From Marthasterias glacialis (Eukaryota > Echinodermata > Asteroidea > Forcipulatida > Asteriidae), in NCBI GenBank assembly GCA_911728455.2, contig OU452228.1, positions 4,712,001 through 4,776,000 on the forward strand: a stretch of 64,000 nt of DNA, given 5' to 3'. Shown here in pieces: positions 50,301 through 62,300 of the stretch. The notes under the pieces were generated by a model. That model ran no database searches, was not told the DNA's origin, and saw only the letters and a list, made by a program, of their open reading frames with translations. Position 1 is the stretch's first letter; each line of letters starts with the position of its first letter. The position numbers were made by a program, and so were the translations under genes.

Positions 50301-53300
50301 AGGACCCTTTTTGTATCAATTAACACAAATTGTTTCCTGCCAAAGGCATTGAATGCTGAAAGCTAGGTGTACATATGAAATGAAAACACATCTAGTTGTA
50401 TGACTAACAAACTATGTTTTTTTTTAACTACAGTTACTTTTAGCCTTTTTAGCAATATATAATTTAAAGGTCAAATTTTTCATTTTATAATGATTTTTGA
50501 GAACCATTTGGAAAATTACACTGCTCAGTTTGTTTGGAGAAAATAAAGAAACAGGCCTAGGCTGCTCAAGATCATTTTTTTTCCTTCAAGTTTGCACAAA
50601 AGCACTCAACGTAACATGTTGAGGGAAATGTTTTTTTTTTTATGGAGCAATATTTTAGTGAATCCCAATTAAAGTTCTTAACAGTCCTTAGTACTTCTAA
50701 ATACACTTGGAGTTCAACCCTTTGGGACATGATGAAACTGTTTGCATTATTGGTTTTGGAGACTAAGGTTAATATAATTAATTTTAGAAAAAACATAGAG
50801 CCTAAGTCAGTGCATGTTATTTGAGTATGTTTATTAAAATATGTAAAAGGGATTGTTGTTAACTAATTTTGAATTAATCAAAATTGAGTTTAAGTTGCTC
50901 GTTTTATAAAAATATGGTTAAATTTTCTCTGATACCTGGCTTGTTTATTTTGCAAAATGTCAATTTGCAAACTTGAATCTTCATTAATAATTGATGAACG
51001 CATTTTTGGGACAAATGAAAGATGTTAAAGTCTGTTCGACGTATCTTCAAGGATATAGCCTTACTTTTGTTCCTAAACTTAAATTTCATGGCATTTGTGT
51101 TAGCATCCTTAAAGAGCTAGACTTTTTAGTTTCTATGGACAAAGATGATACCTTTCTTTTTATTAATTGACATGATGGCAGTTATGTATTGGATTTGTTG
51201 TTGCCACTGAATGGAGGCCAAAGTTTTGTAACCTGTGTAACTACATGTAGATGGTTTCATTCATGCCCTCATACCGTCAAGAGTAATGAGGGGTCAGATA
51301 TCGACTGACCTGACATAAGGTCAGAGGGGTCATCTCATTGCACTGCAATCTGGTGGAATTTCAGACCACTACAACCCAATGGATATTGTGATGATTGCTG
51401 AATCATGTGAATAATAGGGTGTATAAACAGCACTTAATATAATACATATTGATAATAAAAGGATACACTACCTTTTTCATTACACAAACAATATGTTAAA
51501 ATTATTTCCTGTACTCTTGTCATCATGTTCTGACAGTAACTATTACACAAGTCTACACATTTAGAAAAAAAAAACAAGTTGCTCATATTTAAGATCAGAC
51601 TTTTAAAACTTTTTTTTGTATTTTTGACAGGAAAACAATGAAGTTGTTGCCATTAAGAAGTTCAAAGATAGTGAAGGTAAGACATTAATTCTAATTGACC
51701 AATCTTGCTCTCTGAAGGAAAAACATTCAACCAGAAAAATCATGTTCATCTTTACTTGCAAGCACACATCTATGTACGTGATTGATTTTCATTCAATGTG
51801 TTAACATAAGTCTAATCCATGTATATGTAACGTCTGAATTCAGCTATTTTATCTTACTGTGAAAAGATGAGAACATGCAGTTAGAAAGTCCTAGTGATTG
51901 CAGTCAAATTTTAATAAACCTTCTGTGTATATATAGCTGCTCTTGTGTTTGCTGTAATGCCCTAGTGAGTGTATGTTTTTACTGCATACAAATATGAGAT
52001 GTGCTCTCCCTGTGAAAATAAATCAATATTCACCTGCAATTTGGACATGAAAATGTGAGAATCCATCCGTTCAGGTTGTTTACTTGGCAATGTTCTCATC
52101 CAAACATGATGTATCGGGTCTGAACTTACCATTTCATTGGGGGGATTGTGTATGCATTAATATTCGTGTACAAATTATTTGTTACTTTTTATGAATTTGA
52201 CTGGGTGCTGAAAATTACATACTTGTTAATATGGTGCAGTGGAAAAGAGAAGCAAGCAAGTTTCTAATATTCCTCTCTGTTGGATAGGGAAGGTAGAACA
52301 TTGTTTACCATCATACACAGACTGAAGGGATAATGTACCAAGTACATATATTTGGCACCATGTTCACAAAACACTATTCATGTGGAGCATTTACATGTTG
52401 TAGTAATACTTTTCTGAGGTTGTTTTTGTTGACACACCAAGCTTCTAGTGGTTTAATCTGTGTCCATCCATGGATGTAATGAAGCTTCTTCTAACAATCC
52501 TCAGTAGGGTCCTGCATTCAAGTTCTCCTGGTGTGAAATGATTAAACAATGCTTGGTGATTAGTTCACATGCTCAATAAATGAAACCTGTTGGGTAGAGG
52601 GGGTACCATGGTGAAGCCCTTTTCCCCATTTCAGCCCTATTCTTTAGCCCATTTTTCCATTTCCAAATATTCATGGTTCATTGACTACTGGCATGGCAGC
52701 AAAAAAAGGGATTATACTAAGGTCCACAAAGCCCTGGATTACACCCTCAGGCACTCAGTGAGCCCCAGGAGCACAGACTGGATACTTCAACAATGCTAAA
52801 TAACACACATGGATCTTAGGTTCCAGACAATCAAAGGGATTGGTGAGCTGACAATGTAACAAAAGGAGAAGATTTATCGATTGGCAAAACTGCTGACTGA
52901 GTTTGTTGTGGAACTCAAACAGGATTAAGATGGTATCAACATGGTACCACCAAGCCATGGGTCTGAGATAAATCTCATCAAAAGTTTCACTTAGTATTAA
53001 ATATTGACGTGTATCGGGGCCAATTTTAGTTTCTGTTGTTATGATGAGGAAAACACCCCATGGGTTTTATGTGGATGGATGAGGCATTGGATTGCGTTAA
53101 TCCTTAAGAAGGTCTTGATTTATTTTACTCCAAAATGAAAACTTACAAACAAAATTTGTTAACAAAAAAAAAATCACTTAACCTTTGTTTACTTGTAAGT
53201 CCATACGCCTGTGTAGCTTCATTAGATATGGAAGTAAACATGAATATGAAATTAGTTAATAGGAATTTCAATGTCGTTAAAACCTTTCATGATATCTGAC

Positions 53301-56300
53301 CAGTCTTTATGATTTGATGTTTTCTTTTTCAACCTGATGACAGACAATGAAGATGTGAGAAGAACCACTTTGAGAGAACTCAAGGTTCTCCGGCAGCTCA
53401 AACAAGAAAACATTGTAGAACTCAAGTAAGAACATAATGTCACACTTAAAAACTTCTATAAAGTAATAACAATTAAAACAAAATGTGTTAATGTTGTCTC
53501 AAAAAATGTTTATGCATAATCATTTTTTTATGAAGGATTAATATAATTTTTGACAATTATGTTTTGCCGCAATGATGTGCATAATAAGATTCGCAGAAAT
53601 TTAGAACAATTTGTCTATTCAGTTTCATTATAAAATGTTGTTTTTGATTTACAAGATAATCAGGATAACTGCGTTCTCTCTTTAGTTCAGTGGGATTTCA
53701 TTCATGTCTTTATTTTTGTTCTCCAGGGAAGCCTTCAGGAGGAGAGGGAAGTTGTATCTTGTCTTTGAATATGTCGAGAGGGTAAGATAATATCTCTGAA
53801 CCACATCGAAGATAATCATTTCGCTGTTGATCAGGCATTTCATTTAAAAATCCTGATCCATTTCTTAAGGGAGATTATGTTATTTTTTGTTGAAATATTT
53901 TAAAGCTAGAAAAATACCCGTCTTTTGCAGTTGGTAAAAATAGATAAATCCTCGTTGGGGTGATTGGTGGAAGAGTGACCTTTGACCACTGAAATTTTAC
54001 TATTGACCCCCTTATGAGCTATGTTTGACCTCGGATGACCGCGGTGTCATTTTTGTCAAGCTCCTTCATGTTCAGGATTATTTTCACCAAGTATAGGCCA
54101 AATCCAGAGCATTACAAAGAAATTTGATCTTTGACCCCTATATGACCTGTGTTGCCTTGGATAACCTGGGTCTTATTTTATTCATGCTCAGGTTCAGTGT
54201 TATTACCAATTTTTGGCCCAATCCGAACAACTTGAAAAATTTGATCTTTGACACCATATGACCCATGTTTAACATCAGACGACCTCGTCTTATATTTTTT
54301 TATGGTCGGTGGTGATGGTCGGGATTATAATTTAACCAAGTTTAGGTTCAATCCGAGCAACTTTAAAAATTTGACCCTAGCTGACTTTTGACCTCAGATG
54401 ACCTAACAAATGAAAACTTGCTCTGGGTTGGACCAAGTTACATCCCCCCACCAAGTTTGAGAGGTCTGCAACCTACCACTTCAGAAAATAGCTGGATCGA
54501 CATCCAGACAGACAAAAATTTGACCTGTGGCTGACCTATGACCTCAGATGACCTAACAAAAGCAAACTTGCTCTGGGTCAGACCGAGTTACACCCGCCCA
54601 CCAAGTTTGAGAGGTCTGCGACGTACTACCTCCGAGAAAATAGGCGGACATCCAGACAGACATCCAGACATACATGCAGCATATTATAATATAGATAATC
54701 CATCCCTTTATACATGCATATCTTCTCCAAAAGACTACAGAAAATAAAAGATTTCACTGACCTCTCAAAGCAAAATTCTCTTCCATGAGATCTGAGTCCA
54801 ATTTCATAGAGCTGCTTAAGCAGATATAAATATTGCATATTTTTGCAGCTAAGCAAAAAATAAGCTGGAAACCAGTCACAGATTGTATGACATGGTATTT
54901 TGGCTGGTAACCTTATTCTGGTAAGCATAATTTTGTTGTGCTTTGCTACTTGTTGTGCTTAAGCAGCTCTGTGAAATTAGGCCCTGATTAATTTTTGGTG
55001 ATATCATGTTCTGTCACTTTAAGAAATTGCAAGTCATTTCTGTAAGGTTTTAATGAAATAGCCATGAAGAAACACATATGAAATGCAGTCAAGCAATGTA
55101 GGTAAATTTAACTCAGTGAGTGGCGGGCTCATTTTTATGCTCTCTTTGTCCGCACAGCTCTGTAAAAACATGAAACGTACGTCTTCCATTGTACCTTCTT
55201 CCTGCGAGGCAATCTTAATGCCACATTTAGTGCATGACCTCATCCTCAGAACTACACGTAGACACATTGTTTGAGTGAATGTAAAGTGAGCATTGAGAAC
55301 AGTGTGTCTATTGATTTTTGCTCTCTAGCTTCCAGGTGCATCTTACGTGGGAAGAATGATTTTTGAGATGAGGCAGTTTTGAGGCTTGAGAGGTTAACGT
55401 AATTATCATTATGGCAGACATAGCTTACAGCCAGGATTCTGTCATGTGGATAGTAGTCAGGGATTTTCATTTTATTTGATAATTGGTTTATTGATTTGAA
55501 ATATTTATAATCATATTATTTATTATCACTCAATAAATACTGTGAAATTTGTTGGAATTTCTAACAAATAAATTCACTTATTTCCAGAACATGCTGGAGC
55601 TGCTGGAGGAGATGCCCAATGGAGTACCTCCAGAGAAAGTCAGGTAAGATGTGTTAGGGGCGAATTAATTATTGCTCAATCAAAATAATACTGCAGCCCA
55701 GTTTCAGATTCAAATGCAATACTTTCCCTCAATCCCTTCCCCGTATGCCATTCCTGTTTCCCCCTCTCCTCCATGATCCCTCATAGAGTAGGTGGTCCCC
55801 ATCTCTTGATACCCATTTCATCCATAGCACCTGCCCCCTACACCATTCCATCTACTTACATGTTAAGCTATCCCTCTGTCTTGTATTCACAATTCATCCA
55901 TATCCCCTTTCCTCCATCCCATCTCATTTGGCTACCCTCTCTACATTATCAGGGTTCGCCCCAGGTGATTTCAAAACTTGGGGTAGGGGGCGTTCTGGAC
56001 CAAAATTTGGAAAGTGTGGCCGAAGCATGCTGAATTGAAAGCAGGTCCTTAGAATGTTTTTATTTTTTGTTAATGTTTGGTTTGAAAAGCTGTACTGTGC
56101 AATCTTGAGCATTTAAAATGGTTTTATGTTAGGATTTGTTGTGAATTTGATATTAAAATATATATATACATAAATTTTTATTTTCTTTTGCATATCAGTT
56201 GTAGTTTCCATGTATTGGCCTGTAATTCTTGTGTATCGGCCTGTAATTCTTGTGTATCGGCCTGTAATTCTTGTGTATCGGCCCGATACACTAGCTTGTG

Positions 56301-59300
56301 CGTGGGGAGAACCCTGATTATCCCCTATCTCACCCCCTGCTCTGATGACGGTATTCCCCTAGCCTTGTACTGATATGTTATCCCAACCGATGTACCCTTC
56401 TGCTATCCTATCCACTTCATATTCCTCTCCTATTCCATCCCCTTTTGTTCCTCTCAGACTTTCAAATATTGTTTAACTTTGTAGGTAGTGACACATGATA
56501 TTTATTACATGTAGTTTCTGATTTGTAGTGATTGCTTAAGGTGTCCTCATTGTTATGCTATGAGTACAACGTTTTGCCTACGGGTTGTGTGAGCGACTTC
56601 AGATTGATGAACTTTACATACCCCTATATGCTAACTGATACATCAGGCTTAAATCAACATATCAAGTATCAAATTCACAGAGTTAGTGGTTAATTCTCCA
56701 CTAAATAAACAATTCCTATTATATATGCTGCAGTACACAATACAATCACCAGAGCATTCAAATACTACTGAGTACCTTGAAACCCTTTCCCTTTTGTCAG
56801 ACAACTTTGGGAAACTATTTACTTTGTGACTTTTTAGGAAGGTATTGTTACACTGTTTCCTTTCATGTGAGCTGATTTAGGCTTGGGCTATTCATGTGCG
56901 ATACCATTGACCCATGAATGTACCTTATTCAAATTTTACTAAATGTTGTTGATGAGGAGTAAGTATTGTATCGTTGCCTCGGTGATCTAGTCATGAGTTT
57001 CATTCAGTTGATCTACTGCTCACACTGTGTGTGGTATAAATCTCATGAAAATTTGTCAATGCAACCAATTTTCTTTTCAGTGAAGGGGGGAAATATTTGT
57101 TAACAAGAATGGTTGTGTTTGTCAAAGCCAACTCTGTGACTGCACCATTAGCACAGTGACACAAAAGGTAGTTTTGAAAGCCAAGCGTCTCCCAAGAGGG
57201 AACCATTGACAGGTCCAATCAGGATAGAAGTATCCCTACTGTGATAGATTGGACAATTTGCCCTGTGTGCCTCTTGCCCATCTATCATGGTTTACTTTTT
57301 TTTAGGTGGAGAAAAATGGGAAAGAATCTTACACCTCTACGTTACCCCACCAACAAATTTTCTGTTTTCCAACAAAATGTTGAGCAATCTGAAAACTCCT
57401 CTTTTTTTCTTGCAGGAGTTATGTTTATCAGTTGCTGAAGGCAATCCATTGGTGTCATCAGAATGACATCATCCATAGAGGTAGGTTACCATGGTAGCAA
57501 TCATACAAACAACACAACCTTTATATATATCTAAAATCCATGATACTCATTGCAGTTATTATTAATCATAAAATGCTTCTAAGAAAAAGATGTTTCAGAG
57601 TGAAGTTTGAGTGTCATTACTTTTAGATAGATTGATTAAATCTTTATTGAGTTAAATCTTTATTATCCCACACTGGAGAAATTTAAAATGGCCTTGATTA
57701 AAACAGTACAGACAAAAACAATGATTAATACAGAGCAATAAAACGAACTGACAGCTAGATTAAACCAATAAAAGAATGAAATGAAATATCAAATAAGAAA
57801 TAACTATTTGAATATTAGATTTAAAAAAAAAGTATTGTTTGTTTCAGGTTGGGGTTCAGGTTGGCTCAGTGGTTTCTTTCCCTGCCTTTCACCTCTGTGG
57901 ACCCCGGTTCGAATCCCGGACCGGAGCCCGGCATGTGGATTGGGTTTTCAGTCCCTACCTGATTCCGTGGGTTTTCCCCCATTTGGGGTTTTCCTCCCAC
58001 TTCTAAAACTGAACATTTCTTCTCGTTTCTTAATCACCATCCTGTAATTGGCGCTTGCGCTGTTGGATGTGTAATGAAATAAAATAAAAATAAAATAAAA
58101 CATGTAACAGTTATTGTAAAGAAGACATTAAAATAAACATTTTAATTTAGGTATTCATTTTTATACCATAGATATAAAGCCAGAAAACTTGCTGATCAGT
58201 GAAGATGACATTTTGAAGCTATGTGATTTTGGTAAGTAGTCTAACCTTATTTAGCGATTTAAAATGTTGTCAGGTGTGTTTTTGTCAATATTCTTTGTTT
58301 CAGTAGAAATAAGTGAAACCATTCATCAGCCAACTTCTCGGTTTCAAATTCAATCATCATTGTTCAATAAAACTGATAAGTTGTTAACCTCTGCAGTGTT
58401 CTCCCGTGGAAATGGTCCGCTTTTGAAAAAAAACAGAGGACCAGTCAAAATTCTGTCCAAGTGGTTGAGCTAGTTCATTGCTGTGAGTAAACCGCCTCCT
58501 GTAGGGATTGTTCATATGTTCCATACAAGCGACAAAGTTGGACCAGTGAAAAAAAGCAGGGGATGGGTGAAATGTCAAGCTACCTGGTCCTGATGGCTAG
58601 TCACTTCAAAACGTTAACGGCAAACATTACCTTTGATGTTCTCTTTATTGTAGGTTTTGCTCGTAACTTGGGTGGTAATGGTACAGGGAACTACACAGAT
58701 TATGTGGCTACTCGCTGGTATCGCTCACCAGAGCTACTCCTTGGGTGAGTTATTCTATGTTTCACAGTAATCTCAGTATTGACTTGATGCCAAAATATAT
58801 CCACACCTGTGCTAATTCAAAGCTGGCACTTTTTTTAAGATCAAAATTTGAGACCTTAGTTAGTAGAATCTCAAATTAGTGATAACGAGATCTAGTTATC
58901 ACTCAGTGATATTACAATCCCATTTCAGCTCAAGTGATATGGAGATTACCCACTTGGTATCATAACAGTAATTAGATATTTTGATTTGATTTTTCTTTGA
59001 AGTGCTCCATATGGTAAGGCAGTAGACATCTGGTCTATAGGATGTATCTTAGGGGAGCTGAGTGATGGACAGCCCCTTTTTCCAGGTGAGAGTGAAATAG
59101 ATCAACTCTACATCATACAGAAGATTATAGGAGCTCTACCCAACTATCAGATGGAACTGTTTGAGAAGAACCCAAGATTCTCTGGGCTTAGGGTAAGGAA
59201 GTGCTGCTTGATGTTGAATTATTGAGCTTGGGGTCCCTGGCCTCAAAAGTCCAGAGGAATGAGGAAGGATGGATGGATTGGAAGGGTTGAGGTTCAATTA

Positions 59301-62300
59301 TTGAACCTTGATTCATGGGGCTCTGCTCAGGGGATCAGGTGGTAGGCTAGGTGTGTTGAGGTTCACCGTTCTTTGATTTTTTTTTATCAGACAATGATTT
59401 TCAGTTTGGAGCATGATGTCTTTGTACTAACCAGTCACTTTACATCCATTGGTCAGTGTACTCACAGTTTTGCTCAAATGATGATAATGATAAAATAAAA
59501 CCACTCCTAAGCATTATTATATTTGTTGTTTTGTTTACTCTTAAATGTTTTTCCTTATCAGTAATTGAAAACTTATACTTTTTAATTGTTGGTAAGACTG
59601 ATCATAGTCGGAATGAAACTGATTAAGTTGACTGATTTTTGCAAAGAGTTTATTCTTAAATCATAAACTAGGCATAAATCACAGCTATATCAACATTTGA
59701 GTGTGGAAAGCTTTTAATTGAAAGGGAATCAATAACAGTGTGCTCTTAAACTTAGTGGACCCACTTCACTCTAACGATGTACTTGATGGTGACAGAGGCT
59801 CAGTGCATCCACTGGTCTGTTACTAAAGTGGCTGGTCTGTCTGGTGCCTCAGATTGTCGGCTCCTTAATCAGAATTAATCATTAATTGCTCATTAATCAT
59901 AGCAGTTGTCATTTTGTGCTCCATGAATGAACTTTTCAAAAAGTCTGTACTTATCGGTAAGGTTGTGGGTTTTCATACCGTGACCATGTGGGCATGTTAG
60001 GGTTAAATTGTCAAAATTGAACTTTGGTTACCATAGTTATATGTTGATCTTTTGCTGCACTTGGAGGTATCCATAGAATTTTTTTTCTTCACATTACATT
60101 TTTCAGGCTTAATATATGGTTTGATATTAATAAAAATTAATACTTACTATTTTTTTAGTTTGTTATGATTTAGTTTAATTTATCCCTGAAAAAATGTGTA
60201 TTATCCATTCCGATATCGCCAGGTGGTGCACTTTCATGACATAGATCGAGGCACTGAATGACAATGCAAACACAGTGACAATGCACATTCCTGATCAATT
60301 AGCTCTGGTATGTTTCACTGCAGCCGCCTGAATCCGTTGGTATTTTGGATCTGATAGGAATCTGTGCAGACTAACACCATCTTTAGTAGTGTTGCAACCA
60401 GCAGCAATACACCTCAATGGCATTCTCCATATAACAAAACAAAAGCCAAATATCAAGAGATTTGTCCACAGAAACTAACAGCATGAAGTTACATAAGTTT
60501 GCATAATGTATCACATCCACACCATCAGTTGCTGTGCACGGACCGACGGCATTTGCTTTTGTCTACGTCATGATTTATTCAACTTTAGGGGGTGCGGGTT
60601 TCACCCCTAGTCTTATTAATTAATTTTTTTTTTGCAACATAAACCAACTATAAATCTTTAAAAAACTTGCTTTATATGTCAATATGAGAATACTTTATTA
60701 AGGGAATAAAGGTGTGATGAAGAGGTTTTTAACTATTGTTTAAAACCGATGAGGGGCCTGGTAGCCGATAATTGCCCGAGCCGAAGGCGAGGGCAATTAT
60801 CGGCCACCAGGCCCCTCGGAGGGTTTTAAACAATAGTTAAAAACCGATTCAGCACACCTTTATTCCCATTCATAAATGCCTTTCTGTCAAAAACATGCAA
60901 AAGCCTTCAAAAATTGGGAACAAATCTGACAGTTTCTCAGCAGGAATCTGCATCAAATTTCTATCCATATTTACGGGCCAATTCCTTGAACGGAATGTCA
61001 ATCTTCATGTCTCTGCAGCTGTTATAGGCACTTGATGCCCTCTCGGCCAATCAGAAACCCAACAGCTGGAAACACGTATACTTCTTTAATCTGGTACAGG
61101 GGCTATAGTTTTCGTTCGCAAGCTAGCCGGTTTTAAACACTTTTTACCGTGTTTATATCGCCCGTTTAAACATGGCCACGTGGTGTCCTCTCGGCCAATC
61201 AGAATGGATAAACTGTCTCAGGTATTTATGAATTGTAGTTTAAAAAATTATAATTCATCTATAGGACCTTCTCAGAGCCACCACTACTTAAAAGAGATTT
61301 AGCCACACTGTTACCGCAAATTGAACCCCTTTTAACTTTGTGTTGATATTGAACCGCTTTAACCAAATTTTAGCTTTCAACAATTTTACCTTTTTAAATG
61401 TAATGCAAAAGTTTTGTTTGTTGCGTGTTCTATAGTTTCCATCAGTTTCTGAGCCCCAGACATTAGAGAGAAAATACTCAGGAGTTGTTAACAGTGTCAG
61501 CATAGATTTTATGAAGGTAAGAATAATGATAATCTTTATTTTCTCCTTTTTTTCTCTTAACTTTTTGGCTATTTTTCCCCAGTTGTAGGTGGATGTGCGC
61601 ACTTTATAAGTAGTCACTGTTGTTATTATTATTAATATCTGCAATGGTGTTCATCAAACACTTTCACCTGACGTTCATTCAAGCTTGTCCCAGTGAAGTA
61701 GTTCAATACATGTGTTTTTTGGCATAGTGGTCTTAAACCATGGAGGTAGAATTCTACCTCCATGCTGAAACATACTTCACAGTACTTCACCAAAAGTACT
61801 TCATCTAACTCTGGGTGAAATGTTACCATCTGTAAAAAAAATCCCAACCTTTTTTCCATTTGAAAAAGTCTTAATTGTCCATACCAAATTTTGATGGACA
61901 GTATTTGATTGACCAGTTGGTTTATCCAGTTATAAATCCATGTACTAACCTAAACATATTGCATAGCAGATGGTCCAGATGAGGTGACAGGATACTGTAC
62001 TGGCTTTATAACACGTTTGTGTTGGTTCTGTGCATACCATTTTGAGACAACAATTACAGAAGCACACCACGGCGTGTTGTTCATCTCTTGTGTTAGGTTG
62101 CATTCTGTCAATCTGCTTAAATGTGAATATTTTGATAACTTGCATGATGAGTGATCTTAAATATCTAAGTTAATCTCCAATGACACGTTGTTTTCTTCAA
62201 TATGAATGGTAACCAACTCTTACCATTGTCTTCCAATAGAATGTTCTTCGCTTAGAGCCACCAGATCGGTTCACCATTGAGCAGTGTCTGGAGCATAGAG

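Larger units (their letters stand above)
53782..55587 (+). other. CDKL5 intron 5 (1.8 kb), repeat-rich
   Basis: Contains the TTTGACC/CAGATGACC repeat block (about 53,975-54,665) and a MITE (54,796-54,984). The rest is unremarkable. Confidence 0.7.

Noticed and set aside
57906..57916. A functional tRNA gene around the GGTTCGAATCC box
   Set aside because: The acceptor stem does not close, and the sequence continues into a SINE body and A-rich tail.
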